DNA from: Actinomyces qiguomingii
Lineage (GTDB): Bacteria > Actinomycetota > Actinomycetes > Actinomycetales > Actinomycetaceae
Direction: 5' to 3'
Assembly (NCBI RefSeq): GCF_004102025.1
Contig: NZ_CP025228.1
Span: 1,240,001-1,304,000, forward strand
DNA length: 64,000 nucleotides
Numbering within the stretch: position 1 is the first letter of the stretch; each line of letters opens with the position of its first letter. The notes under the pieces were generated by a model. That model searched no databases. It saw only the letters and a program-made list of their open reading frames with translations, and was not told the origin of the DNA. Positions 17,845 to 26,532 of the stretch are shown here, in pieces. The position numbers and the translations under genes are program-made.

Positions 17845-18908
17845 TAGGGGAACGGCGACCAATCCGGCTCGCGGCGCTCAAGGAAGGCGTCGCGGCCCTC
17901 GGCGGCCTCGTCGGTCATGTAGGCCAGGCGGGTGGCCTCCCCGGCAAAGACCTGCTGGCCCGCCAGGCCGTCGTCGGCCAGGTTGAAGGCGTACTTGAGC
18001 ATGCGGATCGCCTGCGGCGACTTGCCAGCCACGATGCGCGCATACTCCAGGGCGCGCTCCTCCAGCTCGGCATGGGGGACGGCCTCGTTGACCACGCCCC
18101 AGCGCTCGGCGGTGGCGGCGTCGTAGGTGCGGGCCAGGAAGAAGATCTCGCGGGCCCGCTTGTCCCCGACCTGCCGGGCGAGCAGGGCGGAGCCGTAGCC
18201 GGCGTCGAAGGAGCCCACGTCGGCGTCGGTCTGCTTGAAGCGGGCGTGCTCGGCGGAGGCGAGCGAGAGGTCGCAGACCACGTTCAGGGAGTGGCCGCCG
18301 CCGGCCGCCCAGCCGGAGACGGCCGCGATGACGACCTTCGGCATGGTGCGGATGAGCCGCTGCACCTCCAGGATGTGCAATCGCCCCGCCCGGGCGGCGT
18401 CCAGGCGCTCTCGCTGTGCGGCGACGGCGGCGTAGTGGTTGTCGGTAGGCGCGGCCTCGCTAACGGGGGAAGCATGCTCGACGTCGTCGCCCGCCTTCTC
18501 GTACAGGTAGCCGTCCCGGCCGCGCACCCGCTGGTCGCCGCCGGAGCAGAATCCCCAACCGCCGTCCTTGGGGGAGGGGCCGTTGCCGGTGAGGATGACG
18601 GCACCGACGTCGCCGCTCATGCGCGCGTGGTCCAGGACCCGGTACAGCTCGTCGACGGTGTGCGGGCGGAAGGCGTTGCGCAACTCGGGGCGGTCTAGCG
18701 CCACCCGCGCCACCGGCAGGTCGCGCACCCAGGCGCCGTCGGCGTCGCGCTCGCAGCCGCGGTGGTAGGTGACGTCGGTGAGCGCGCCCGGGCCGTCGCC
18801 GCGGTTGGCGAATCCGGCGACGTCGCGCCAGCAGAGAGGATCGAAGATCTCCGAGACCCGCTGCGGCAGCGGGTGGGGCGACGATGCGGTGGGGCAGTGG
18901 TCGGTCAT
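17835..18908 (-). CDS. menB: 1,4-dihydroxy-2-naphthoyl-CoA synthase
   Basis: Crotonase-fold enzyme that closes the second ring of menaquinone by converting o-succinylbenzoyl-CoA to 1,4-dihydroxy-2-naphthoyl-CoA. The 357-residue protein has the MenB-specific FCSGGDQRVRG oxyanion segment, IRTMPKVVIAAVSGWAAGGGHSLNVVCDLSLAS, DADVGSFDAGYGSALLARQVG, and the C-terminal EPDWSPFPYYF that is diagnostic of MenB within the crotonase family. The N-terminal 30 residues are extra. The ATG at 18908 is chosen because TACCCT lies exactly 6 nt upstream; there is no ribosome site. It is on the same strand as the two-component genes but has its own promoter signal. Confidence 0.96.
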   Translation of the reverse strand: MTDHCPTASSPHPLPQRVSEIFDPLCWRDVAGFANRGDGPGALTDVTYHRGCERDADGAWVRDLPVARVALDRPELRNAFRPHTVDELYRVLDHARMSGDVGAVILTGNGPSPKDGGWGFCSGGDQRVRGRDGYLYEKAGDDVEHASPVSEAAPTDNHYAAVAAQRERLDAARAGRLHILEVQRLIRTMPKVVIAAVSGWAAGGGHSLNVVCDLSLASAEHARFKQTDADVGSFDAGYGSALLARQVGDKRAREIFFLARTYDAATAERWGVVNEAVPHAELEERALEYARIVAGKSPQAIRMLKYAFNLADDGLAGQQVFAGEATRLAYMTDEAAEGRDAFLERREPDWSPFPYYF

Positions 18909-18914
18909 GCACAC

Positions 18915-18920
18915 AGGGTA
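18915..18920 (-). promoter_or_regulatory. -10 hexamer of a leaderless menB transcript
   Basis: On the minus strand TACCCT, then GTGTGC (6 nt), then the menB ATG. This decides the start codon over an in-frame ATG about 100 bp upstream. Confidence 0.6.
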
Positions 18921-18942
18921 AGGGTGCGGCGTACCGATCTTG

Positions 18943-19611
18943 TCAGCCGGTGATGTAGGCGGCCATGAGTTCGGTGCGCGAGTTGTAGCCGAGCTCGCGG
19001 AGCACATCTGACACGTAAAGGCGGACCGTGTTCTGTGAGAGGTTCAGGCGAGTCGCAATCCGTTTGTTGGTCAAGCCCTGCAACAGGCAGGCGTGGACTG
19101 CTTGGAGGTGCGGCGGCAGCTTCTCGACTGCGGCCTGCACCTGCCGCACGGCATCGCTCCGGTCCTGCTGCACCCGGTAGGCCTCGACGAGCAGCTCGGT
19201 GGGGCGGGTGGACATGACGGGCTCGCCCCGGGCGGCGCGTACCAGGGCGTGGGCGACCGCCTCCGGTGGCTCGTCCTTGGTTATGAATCCGCTGACTCCC
19301 TCGGCAAGGGCATCTCTGAGGGCGTCCTCACGCCGAAATACGGTGAACATGACGACCGCGATGCCGGGATGGCTCTGAATGATGGCGCGCGCGGTTTGGG
19401 GGCCGCTCAGCCCGGGCATGTCGATGTCGACGAGGGCCACGTCGATCTCCAGATTGCCGCGGCTCAGCAGCTCCAGTGCGGTCATCCCGTTCTCGGCGGT
19501 GGCGACGACGGCGACGGTCGGCTGCGCATCGATCTGCTCGGCGAATACGGTGCGGATGAGCGGATCGTCGTCCACGATCATGATCCGCAGCGATGGGGTT
19601 ACGTCAGACAT
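18943..19611 (-). CDS. NarL/FixJ-type response regulator
   Basis: A 222-residue two-component response regulator with an N-terminal receiver domain: acidic pocket IMIVDDDP (residues 10-17), phospho-acceptor Asp62 in LVDIDMPG, conserved Thr in MFTVFRREDA and Lys in FITKDEPPEA. The C-terminal LuxR-type helix-turn-helix is at about residues 160-215 (LTNKRIATRLNLSQNTVRLYVSDVLRELG). The start at 19611 overlaps the end of the sensor-kinase gene by 8 bp, so the two are co-translated. Signal and regulon are unknown; menB lies immediately downstream but has its own promoter signal. Confidence 0.93.
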   Translation of the reverse strand: MSDVTPSLRIMIVDDDPLIRTVFAEQIDAQPTVAVVATAENGMTALELLSRGNLEIDVALVDIDMPGLSGPQTARAIIQSHPGIAVVMFTVFRREDALRDALAEGVSGFITKDEPPEAVAHALVRAARGEPVMSTRPTELLVEAYRVQQDRSDAVRQVQAAVEKLPPHLQAVHACLLQGLTNKRIATRLNLSQNTVRLYVSDVLRELGYNSRTELMAAYITG

Positions 19612-20698
19612 GGGACGCTCCCGTGCGTTCCGGCAGTTCGGTGCTGTCGGGATTCTCAGTATGGAGTGAGGATGGGGCGATCGGGATGGTTGCCAGGACG
19701 GTCCAAGACTCACCCACCCTACTGGCGACGAGTTCGCCACCGGCCTTCTCGAAACGGCTCGCCAGGGTGGACAGGCCGTGTCCGCCGTGGAGTTCGGTGG
19801 GGACTTCACGGTCGCGCCAGGGCGCGGTGAAGGTGATCGCCAGGTGTTCCTCGGTCGGCTCGACTACCAGCGAGAGCAGATCGCCGTCGTCGCTGTACTT
19901 GAGTGCATTGACGGTGCACTCGCGAATGAGTGCCTCGAGCAATCGAACCGCCTGCGGACCGTACCGTGGTAGGAGGCGTTCGACGTCCACGAGATCCGCG
20001 TCCAGGGTAATGGAACGCTGCGCAAGTGCCTTCCTGCTGGTGTCGATGAGTTCGGGTATGGTGGGTTCTTCGGCCTGGGAAGGCGGGGATGTCGCGAGGC
20101 TGTCGATGAGCGCGCGCAGGTGAACGAGCGACTTCCGCGCGTTCGCCTCGACGGCGGCGGCCTCGGAATCGTGCTCCGGGACCGCCTCCCGCAGCCGGCG
20201 AGTCAGGATCAGGAGGTGAGTCAGGTCCGCAGCGAGGTCGTCGTGCAGGGTGTCGGCCATGTCACGGCGCAGTTGGCGGTTGAGCGTATCGGCCGCCTCG
20301 CGAGACGCCTTGGCCTCCCGCTCAAGTGCATTCATTCGCCCGCCTGCCCATTGGAGTAGCAGCCCCACACCGGCGCAGATCACCGCCCAGAGCGCCATTG
20401 GAGCGAGGATCTCCGAGGGTGCATCTGCCCATGGGAGTTGGGTGATGTGGACGGTGAGGAAGACCGCGACGGCGACGAGTACTCGTCGCCGCGCAATGAG
20501 GTCAATCACCACCACGTAGGCGAGAACTGGTGTCCAAACGAGGTATGCGTCAGGGAGTAAAAGGGGCTCTTCCGGTTTGAGGGCGTGGTGCTGGAGTCCG
20601 GGGTGACATCGGGCGCGGTGAGGCCTGCCCGCCCACGCAGCTGACTTTTGGTGCCGAGTCCCGCACGTAGCGCCCCAAAGTGTCCAGGATCGGCACAA
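19604..20698 (-). CDS. Sensor histidine kinase (HisKA_3 type), 5' end uncertain
   Basis: Partner kinase of the overlapping response regulator. After two or three membrane helices (about residues 50-125) comes the dimerisation and phosphoacceptor helix with His in ADTLHDDLAADLTHLL, then a GHKL ATPase domain with N-box IRECTVNALKYSDDGD and G-box GGHGLSTLASRFEKAGGE. The first 45 or so residues are Cys/His/Arg-rich, unlike any sensor domain, and are encoded within a repeat-bearing sequence. The kinase may therefore have lost its original 5' end, or it may start further in at a GTG before VVIDLIARRR. Related kinases usually have four or five membrane helices. Confidence 0.8.
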   Translation of the reverse strand: MCRSWTLWGATCGTRHQKSAAWAGRPHRARCHPGLQHHALKPEEPLLLPDAYLVWTPVLAYVVVIDLIARRRVLVAVAVFLTVHITQLPWADAPSEILAPMALWAVICAGVGLLLQWAGGRMNALEREAKASREAADTLNRQLRRDMADTLHDDLAADLTHLLILTRRLREAVPEHDSEAAAVEANARKSLVHLRALIDSLATSPPSQAEEPTIPELIDTSRKALAQRSITLDADLVDVERLLPRYGPQAVRLLEALIRECTVNALKYSDDGDLLSLVVEPTEEHLAITFTAPWRDREVPTELHGGHGLSTLASRFEKAGGELVASRVGESWTVLATIPIAPSSLHTENPDSTELPERTGASHV

Positions 20699-20800
20699 AG
20701 GCCGTTAACGATCGCTAGGTCCGTCTCTGAAACCGCATGATTCCAACGTTTTACCCACGGTCTCCGGAAACGTCGGAGTCGTTTGTGCCGAACTCGGACA
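20646..20800. repeat. inverted repeat family around TTTGTGCCGA
   Basis: TGTCCAGGATCGGCACAAA (20681-20699) and TTTGTGCCGAACTCGGACA (20782-20800) form a 19-bp inverted pair with three mismatches, and a third related word TTTTGGTGCCGAGTC lies at 20646-20660. The left copies overlap the apparent 5' end of the kinase gene. The ten-base core CCGAGTTCGG (minus strand) also appears in the 22-bp repeats elsewhere in the window. Confidence 0.6.
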
Positions 20801-20882
20801 TTCCGTCCCACGGCGCGGCGCCCGAGGCGCGCAACCTGCCCGGCTCACAGTGCTCCCGCACACGCCAACCGCTCGACCCGGC

Positions 20883-20888
20883 TAGCCT
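20883..20888 (+). promoter_or_regulatory. -10 hexamer of a leaderless arcA transcript
   Basis: TAGCCT, then GTGCCC (6 nt), then ATG at 20895. This selects 20895 over the in-frame GTG at 20889 and the ATG at 20904. No ribosome site is present. Confidence 0.6.
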
Positions 20889-20894
20889 GTGCCC

Positions 20895-22292
20895 ATGACG
20901 CTCATGACGCCCAGTCCCCAAACCGTCTCGGATCCCGCCGATCGTATGGTCATCGCGCGCTCGGCTGGCGGTGGCCGCGTCGACTCCGAGACTGGTCGTC
21001 TGCGGGAGGTCATCGTCCATCGTCCCGGGCGGGAGATCGCCCGCATCACGCCGATCAACGCCGATTCCCTGCTGTTCGACGACGCCCTGAACATCGCTCG
21101 CGCCCAGGCCGAGCACGACGCCTTCACCGCGATCCTGCGCGCCGAGGGTGTGATCGTTCACGACTTCCGCGACCTGCTCACTGAGACCCTCGCCGTCCCC
21201 GAGGCCCGCCACTTGGTCTTGGAGGAGACGGTCGGCCCGCAGGCGGTCGGCGTGTCCACCTCCGAGGTGCTCATCGACTTCCTGGGCGGCCTGCCCGACG
21301 CCGAGCTGGCCGAGGTTCTCCTGGCCGGCATCACCCGCAATGAGCTGCGTGAGCGCCTGGATCCCGCCGATGCCGCCACCCTGTTCGCCACCACCTACCT
21401 GTCCACCCTGGAGGGGCAGTTCGTGGTCACCCCCCTGCCCAACCACTTGTTCACCCGCGATACCTCCGCCTGGCTGTACGGCGGCGTGTCCGTTAACACC
21501 ATGGCGCTCGCCCCGCGCCGCCGCGAGGCCGTCAACTACGAGGCCGTTTACCGCTTCCACCCCGCCTTCGCCAGCCGAGTCGGCGCCGTCTCGAGCGGGG
21601 TAGGGGCGACGTCGTCGGACCGGGCGCCGGGTGAGCGCGGCCCGCTGTGGGTGGAGCCGCACGGCGCCTCCCCGGCTACCGTCGAGGGCGGTGACTTCCA
21701 GGTGCTGGGCAACCGCACCCTGGTTATGGGGCTCACCCACCGATCCAGCGCGGCCGGCGTGGAGCGCCTGGCCACTCGGCTCTTCGCCGACGGCGTCGCC
21801 GACCGGGTCATCGGCATCCACATGCCCGACCGCGCCTTCTACACCGAACTCGACGCCGTCATGCACCTGGACACCCTCATGACCATGGTCGCCCCGGACA
21901 CCTACCTGCGCTTCTCCGGCTTCAACGACGTCACCACGGTGGAGATCGAGCCCGGCGCCAACCACGGCTCCAGCAAGGGCTCCGCCCTGCGGGTGACCGT
22001 CCATGACGGCGGCGACATGGACGCCGTCCTGGCCCGGGCCGCCGGCATCGACGCCTTCAAGGTGATCAGCCCCGACATGTCCGACGAGGCAGAGGCGCTG
22101 CGCGAACTGTCCCGCGACTCCTGCAACGTCGTCGCCCTGGCGCCCGGGCGGGTCATCGGCTACGCCCACAACCAGAGTGCCAACGACGTGCTGCGTCGGG
22201 CGGGCGTGGAGGTCATCGAGACCCCCGGCGTGGAGTTGGTGCGCGGCCGCGGCGGCGCCCACTGCATGACCTGCCCGGTCACGCGCGATTGA
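20895..22292 (+). CDS. arcA: Arginine deiminase
   Basis: Converts arginine to citrulline and ammonia, the first step of the arginine deiminase pathway, which yields ATP and neutralises acid. The 465-residue protein has the guanidino-modifying-enzyme core: [13 protein letters not shown] at the N-terminus, [17 protein letters not shown], the [10 protein letters not shown] catalytic-site segment, [10 protein letters not shown] (His/Asp), and the C-terminal nucleophile Cys in [13 protein letters not shown]. An insert of about 20 residues precedes the VEGGD segment. arcB follows 310 bp later, separated by a palindromic element; arcC and arcD are not adjacent. Confidence 0.96.
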   Translation: MTLMTPSPQTVSDPADRMVIARSAGGGRVDSETGRLREVIVHRPGREIARITPINADSLLFDDALNIARAQAEHDAFTAILRAEGVIVHDFRDLLTETLAVPEARHLVLEETVGPQAVGVSTSEVLIDFLGGLPDAELAEVLLAGITRNELRERLDPADAATLFATTYLSTLEGQFVVTPLPNHLFTRDTSAWLYGGVSVNTMALAPRRREAVNYEAVYRFHPAFASRVGAVSSGVGATSSDRAPGERGPLWVEPHGASPATVEGGDFQVLGNRTLVMGLTHRSSAAGVERLATRLFADGVADRVIGIHMPDRAFYTELDAVMHLDTLMTMVAPDTYLRFSGFNDVTTVEIEPGANHGSSKGSALRVTVHDGGDMDAVLARAAGIDAFKVISPDMSDEAEALRELSRDSCNVVALAPGRVIGYAHNQSANDVLRRAGVEVIETPGVELVRGRGGAHCMTCPVTRD

Positions 22293-22433
22293 GCCGAGTG
22301 ACGCCGAGCTTGCTCGGGTGTCCGAGGCGATTGAGTCGCGTGAGAGGCCTTGCCGTACACCCGCGACGCCGCCTGAGGCGGCCGGAGGGCAAGAGGCCTG
22401 CCCGCCGCCACCGCCGTGGTCCCACGGCTACTG

Positions 22434-22490
22434 CGAGCTTTTGTATCCCGGTGTATGGGAATTCGCCTCACACCAGGGTACAAAAGCTCG
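22434..22490. repeat. 57-bp palindromic hairpin element between arcA and arcB
   Basis: CGAGCTTTTGTA at 22434-22445 pairs perfectly with TACAAAAGCTCG at 22479-22490, with inner CCC/GGG and GGTGT/ACACC pairs (22450-22454 with 22470-22474), so almost the whole element folds. It lies 142 bp after the arcA stop. It could be a terminator or attenuator limiting read-through into arcB, or a dispersed palindromic repeat. The A/T-rich arm tips are unusual in this sequence. Confidence 0.75.
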
Positions 22491-22561
22491 TACCAGACGG
22501 ATTAGGCGTGTAGTCGCTTGATAATCGCGGTGTGCGCGGCTGCCACCGGCCGAGCATGCCC

Positions 22562-22567
22562 TACGAT
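22562..22567 (+). promoter_or_regulatory. candidate arcB -10 element
   Basis: TACGAT lies 35 bp before the arcB ATG, and an AAAGGA ribosome site lies between them. Together with the hairpin upstream, it suggests that arcB can be transcribed independently of arcA. Confidence 0.35.
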
Positions 22568-22602
22568 CGTCCCCTGAGCTCACGCCTCGAAAGGACCCCC
22601 GT

Positions 22603-23652
22603 ATGCCCGCCGCCATCCCCGCCCCCGACCCCGCCGTCCTCGCCTCGCTGAGGGGCCGCAGCTTCCTGCGTGAGCTCGACTTCACGCCGCAGGAATGGAT
22701 GACGCTGATCGGCCTGGCGGCGCAGCTGAAGGCCGACAAGCGGGCCGGGCGGGAGGCCCAGCACCTGGCTGGCAAGAACATCGCCCTGATCTTCGAGAAG
22801 ACCTCCACCCGCACCCGCTGCTCCTTCGAGGTCGGCGCCCACGACCAGGGCGCCCACACCACCTACCTGGACCCCTCCGGCTCCCAGATCGGGCACAAGG
22901 AGTCCGTGGCGGACACTGCCCGGGTGCTGGGACGTATGTTCGACGGCATCGAGTACCGGGGTGACAGTCAGGCCAAGGTCGCCCAGCTCGCCGAGCTGTC
23001 GGGCGTGCCCGTCTGGAACGGGCTCACCGACGACTGGCACCCCACCCAGATGCTGTGCGACTGCCTGACCATGCTGGAGCACACCGACAAGCCCGCGGGC
23101 GAGATCGCCTACGCCTACATCGGCGACGCCCGCTTCAACATGGGCCGCTCCCTGCTGGTGGCCGGCGCCCTGCTCGGCGCCGACGTGCGCATCGTCGCCC
23201 CCAAGGAGCTGTGGCCCGACGACGAGTGCGTCGCCGCCGCCCAGGCCGTGGCCGCCGACACCGGCGCCCGCATCAAGCTCACCGAGTCCGTGGACGAGGG
23301 TGTGGCCGGGGTGGACTTCGTGCACACCGACATCTGGGTTTCCATGGGGGAGCCCAAGGACGTCTGGGAGCAGCGCATCGAGCTGCTGCGCGACTACCAG
23401 GTTAATGCCGCCCTGATGGCCAAGGCCGGGGAGCAGGCCAGGTTCATGCACTGCCTGCCCTCCTACCACAACCGTGAGACCACGATCGGGGAGGAGATCT
23501 ATCAGGCCACCGGCATGGACGGCCTGGAGGTCACCGAGGACGTCTTCGAGTCCGAGGCCTCCATCGTCTTCGACCAGGCCGAGAACCGCATGCACACCAT
23601 TAAGGCCGTCATGGTCGCCACCCTCGGCGCCCCGGCGACGACGGCGGGCTGA
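22603..23652 (+). CDS. arcB: Ornithine carbamoyltransferase, catabolic type
   Basis: Interconverts citrulline plus phosphate and ornithine plus carbamoyl phosphate. The 349-residue protein has the carbamoyl-phosphate motif [10 protein letters not shown], the HPTQMLCD segment, [10 protein letters not shown], and the ornithine-loop cysteine in HCLPSYHN. Length and the [20 protein letters not shown] context agree with the catabolic (ArcB) branch, and its position behind arcA supports that use, although anabolic ArgF cannot be excluded from sequence alone. AAAGGACC precedes the ATG. Carbamate kinase, needed to complete the pathway, must lie elsewhere. Confidence 0.93.
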   Translation: MPAAIPAPDPAVLASLRGRSFLRELDFTPQEWMTLIGLAAQLKADKRAGREAQHLAGKNIALIFEKTSTRTRCSFEVGAHDQGAHTTYLDPSGSQIGHKESVADTARVLGRMFDGIEYRGDSQAKVAQLAELSGVPVWNGLTDDWHPTQMLCDCLTMLEHTDKPAGEIAYAYIGDARFNMGRSLLVAGALLGADVRIVAPKELWPDDECVAAAQAVAADTGARIKLTESVDEGVAGVDFVHTDIWVSMGEPKDVWEQRIELLRDYQVNAALMAKAGEQARFMHCLPSYHNRETTIGEEIYQATGMDGLEVTEDVFESEASIVFDQAENRMHTIKAVMVATLGAPATTAG

Positions 23653-23731
23653 GCCGACGCCAGCCAGTTGGCTATACCGTCTGGCCGACCTCTGCGGCGC
23701 GCGGGTAGCCGATCGGCGGATTGACGACTAG

Positions 23732-23749
23732 GTGTGGGGTGACCCACAC
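23732..23749. promoter_or_regulatory. GTGTGGG-N4-CCCACAC palindrome
   Basis: Perfect 7-bp arms (23732-23738 and 23743-23749) around GTGA, immediately followed by TTGACG. It sits between arcB and the secreted peptidoglycan-binding protein gene. It could be an operator or the core of a terminator; the sequence alone does not decide. Confidence 0.4.
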
Positions 23750-23836
23750 TTGACGAGTCATCGTTGTTCCCAACCCACCCAACCCGCATCCATTCACCAA
23801 CAGCACCCTCATCATGGGGTCTTCTCCGAGGTCCCG

Positions 23837-24295
23837 ATGAAACGTCAATCCACCATCCGCACCCTGCACGTTGTTGTCGCGTCTCTCGTGCTGGCTGTAG
23901 CCACACTGGTTGCTTCGCCGTCCGCTCAGGCCCTTCCCTACAGAGAATGCAATAACGGGTGGACCTATAATGTCGAGGTGGTCGGCGGAGGTGGTTCGGC
24001 CGTGTATGTACCCGCATATTCGGCCAATGGTGCGAGCACCCGGAATTGTTGGCTCGAGCGCACTACTTCCACGCGTGTGCGTCAAGAGGTTAGAAGGCTT
24101 CAGTATGGCCTTCAGAATTCTGGACAGAGCCTGTATGCCGATGGAATATTCGGCAATATTACTCGGACGGCGGTCGTCAACGTGCAGGCGAAGAACAGGC
24201 TTCCTGCTGATGGTGTGTATGGCCCGCGCACTGGTTCGGTTATTACGTGGTGCTACTGGTACGATAGAAAACAGTGGTGCGGCCGTTGGGTCTGA
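23837..24295 (+). CDS. Secreted peptidoglycan-binding protein
   Basis: A 152-residue exported protein with a Sec signal peptide (MKRQSTIRTL then a hydrophobic core; cleavage likely after SAQA, about residue 33). The mature part has four cysteines that could form two disulfides, and a C-terminal PG_binding_1-like module (VRRLQYGLQNSG then YADGIFGNITRTAV and ADGVYGPRTGS). It would bind the cell wall outside the membrane; no catalytic domain is present. The ATG follows GAGGT. The coding DNA is visibly richer in A+T than the flanking arc genes, suggesting acquisition. It is the first gene of the exporter-like block, 21 bp before the lipoprotein gene. Confidence 0.8.
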   Translation: MKRQSTIRTLHVVVASLVLAVATLVASPSAQALPYRECNNGWTYNVEVVGGGGSAVYVPAYSANGASTRNCWLERTTSTRVRQEVRRLQYGLQNSGQSLYADGIFGNITRTAVVNVQAKNRLPADGVYGPRTGSVITWCYWYDRKQWCGRWV

Positions 24296-24316
24296 ACAAA
24301 GGAGTGTGGTGCCCTC

Positions 24317-25315
24317 GTGTCTGATCGTTGCTCCAGAGCGGTCCGGATTCGCTTCGCGGCCCTCCTTGCCACTTTCCTTGTGCTCGCGTCCTGCGCCGAG
24401 GGTGGGTCTCAGGCCCATGACACTGGCGCTGAGGTGGGGGGCGGGGGTGTGCCCGCCTATCAGGCATCGGCCACGCCCGCACCGAGCGAGGTGCTCGGGG
24501 TGGTCAAGGATCCGCTGACCTGGTCGCTGCCCTTCGATCGTGTGCTCGACGGGAGTCTTACCCGGCTGGAGCTTCATGCAAGCGACCTGCTGGTTGACCG
24601 GTGCATGGCGGAGGCTGGAATAGATGACTATGAAGTTATGAATAGCTCCGCGGTTCCATTCCCCGAGACCTCGCCGCACGGGAACGCGACGTTGTTCAAC
24701 GTGGCGATCGCCCAGAAGTACGGCTACCGGATGGCGCCCGATCCTTCATACAAGATTTCCTGGGAGAAAATCGATCTCCAGGGCGGCGGCTATTACGACG
24801 ACAAACCGGAGTCTTTCAAGAACCAATGGTACGACTGCCTGGACGAGGTCCAGTTGCAGCTTCACGGGCCCTCCCCAACCGAGTACCTAGAGGTTGACGA
24901 GAATGGACCCATTCCAATCGAGTCCCAACTCAACCGGTTCTTCGTAGACACTTCGGGGTCGCAGTTGCGGGAGGCCGCAGAACAGTGGCGCACCTGCATG
25001 GCGCCGCAAGGTATCGCCGACCTTCCCGAAGAGCCTTGGGAGGCGGGAACGCTACAACTTCCCGAGTCGCTTATGACGAGGCTCGACTATCAACCGACCG
25101 GCGATCCCTCCGCGGATGAGATCGCGGTTGCCACTGCGGACGCGCAGTGCCGGGAGTCCTCGGGCTGGACTAGGCTGCTGTACGAGGCGACGTGGGACCA
25201 GCAGGCGGCATTCGTCGCCGCCAATGAAACGGAGATCAACAGCATCGTGGCCGGCAACGAGGCCGAGGCGGAGCGCATGCGTTCCATCATTATCGAGGCC
25301 GGCGGAACGCCGTGA
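24317..25315 (+). CDS. Putative lipoprotein of an ABC exporter operon
   Basis: A 332-residue protein of unrecognised family with a signal peptide ending in a lipobox (LVLASC, Cys at about residue 26), so it is probably anchored to the outer face of the membrane. The mature domain has four further cysteines (DRCMAEAG, WYDCLDEV, WRTCMAPQG, DAQCRESS) at spacings that could give two disulfides, and repeated helical WxxC-type segments. Start is GTG at 24317 behind GGAG. The stop overlaps the next gene (GTGA), tying it to the membrane-fusion protein and ATPase-permease. I infer a role as an accessory of that transporter; no enzymatic motif is visible. Confidence 0.7.
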   Translation: MSDRCSRAVRIRFAALLATFLVLASCAEGGSQAHDTGAEVGGGGVPAYQASATPAPSEVLGVVKDPLTWSLPFDRVLDGSLTRLELHASDLLVDRCMAEAGIDDYEVMNSSAVPFPETSPHGNATLFNVAIAQKYGYRMAPDPSYKISWEKIDLQGGGYYDDKPESFKNQWYDCLDEVQLQLHGPSPTEYLEVDENGPIPIESQLNRFFVDTSGSQLREAAEQWRTCMAPQGIADLPEEPWEAGTLQLPESLMTRLDYQPTGDPSADEIAVATADAQCRESSGWTRLLYEATWDQQAAFVAANETEINSIVAGNEAEAERMRSIIIEAGGTP

Positions 25316-26532
25316 GTCGGTTACGCAGGTCTCTGCTCATATCCGCCCTTCTGGTAGGTGCCGTGATGCTCGTCGTCGGTACGTGGCTCGTGGCCGCCCG
25401 TGTCCAGTCACCGGCTCAGCGGGAGGCGGCCGCGGCGCCGCCGGCGGCCAGACCGGTCACCGTCGCGGTGACGCGGGGCGACCTCACCGAGCAGACCACC
25501 ATTCTTGCGACCGCGGTTCGTTCCGAGAACGTAACTGTCGCCGTTCCAACCCCGACCGAGGGACAGGGCGTGGTCACCCGCTCGGCTGCGGCCGCTGGCC
25601 ATTCGGTATCCTCGGGCAGCGTGGTCATCTGGGTCAACAGCCGCCCGGTGATCGCACTCAAGGGCGAGTTCGCCCTCTACCGCGACCTGTACCTGGGAGC
25701 CCGGGGCGACGACGTCCGCATGATCCAGCAGGCCCTGGCCGACCTCGGCTACGCCGTCAGCGCGGACGGGGAACTCGGGACGGCAACCGCCGCCGCCATC
25801 CGCGAGTTGTACCGGAGTGCCGGAGCCCAGTCCCCGCAGGACTCCGATGAGTCACCCACTGGCGCTGTCGCCGCCGAGCCCGCGCCCTCCGCGGAGCCGA
25901 CGGCGGCCGCCTCCCAGGCACGGTCGACCCTTGTACTGTCCGCCTCAGAGGTCATGATTGTGCCGACGCTCCCCGCGGTTCTCACCTCGGTCCCCACGAC
26001 CGGTACCGCAGTGGACGGCAAGGCCGCGGCAACGTTCAGCGCCCAGGAGATCACGCTCACGGCCACGGTGCCACCGGCCATACAGGCGCGGCTGACGTCT
26101 GGTCTGGCCGGCACTGCCAGTCTTCAAGGACAGTCCGCGGATATGCCGATCGACGTCGCCGTGGCACAGGTGAATTCCCCGCAGCAGAACGACTCGGCGA
26201 AGACCCAGCAGGATCCGGAGGAGGACGCCGACTCCGCCAAGGCCTCCGTGATCCTGCGGTCGAGCAGTGGCCAGATCCCTGACGAGTGGGTGGGGCGCAG
26301 CGATATCTTAATCACCCTCAACCTCTCTGAGCCGGTGCGTGATGCGTTACTGGTCCCGCAGCGAGCCATCTCCGCCGACATCAAAGGAGTGACCAGCGTT
26401 CTGGTTGAGCAGAAGGACGGTTCCTTCACGCAAGTGGTGGTGACTGAGTTTGGATGCGTCGCGGGCACCTGCGCCGTGGACGCCGAGGGCGGCACCCTCA
26501 CCGAGGACATGAGCGTACGGGTCGATGGCTGA
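25312..26532 (+). CDS. Membrane-fusion (HlyD-like) protein with embedded peptidoglycan-binding domain
   Basis: Periplasmic-adaptor-type subunit of a MacB-like transporter in a Gram-positive setting. Of 406 residues, 8-30 form one membrane anchor. An HlyD-like barrel/lipoyl segment follows (VAVTRGDLTEQTTILATA), then a PG_binding_1 module at about residues 124-167 (LYLGARGDDVRMIQQALADLGY), a low-complexity Glu/Ala/Ser linker, and C-terminal beta-barrel segments ending with VPQRAISADIKGVTSVLVEQ and a CVAGTC cysteine pair. The wall-binding insert would tether the adaptor to peptidoglycan. It overlaps the lipoprotein gene (GTGA) and the ATPase-permease gene (8 bp). Confidence 0.8.
   Translation: MSRLRRSLLISALLVGAVMLVVGTWLVAARVQSPAQREAAAAPPAARPVTVAVTRGDLTEQTTILATAVRSENVTVAVPTPTEGQGVVTRSAAAAGHSVSSGSVVIWVNSRPVIALKGEFALYRDLYLGARGDDVRMIQQALADLGYAVSADGELGTATAAAIRELYRSAGAQSPQDSDESPTGAVAAEPAPSAEPTAAASQARSTLVLSASEVMIVPTLPAVLTSVPTTGTAVDGKAAATFSAQEITLTATVPPAIQARLTSGLAGTASLQGQSADMPIDVAVAQVNSPQQNDSAKTQQDPEEDADSAKASVILRSSSGQIPDEWVGRSDILITLNLSEPVRDALLVPQRAISADIKGVTSVLVEQKDGSFTQVVVTEFGCVAGTCAVDAEGGTLTEDMSVRVDG

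Noticed and set aside
23672..24679. Minus-strand open frame of 335 codons opposite the secreted peptidoglycan-binding protein
   Set aside because: The plus strand has a proper signal peptide, cysteines and a recognisable domain; the minus frame has none.
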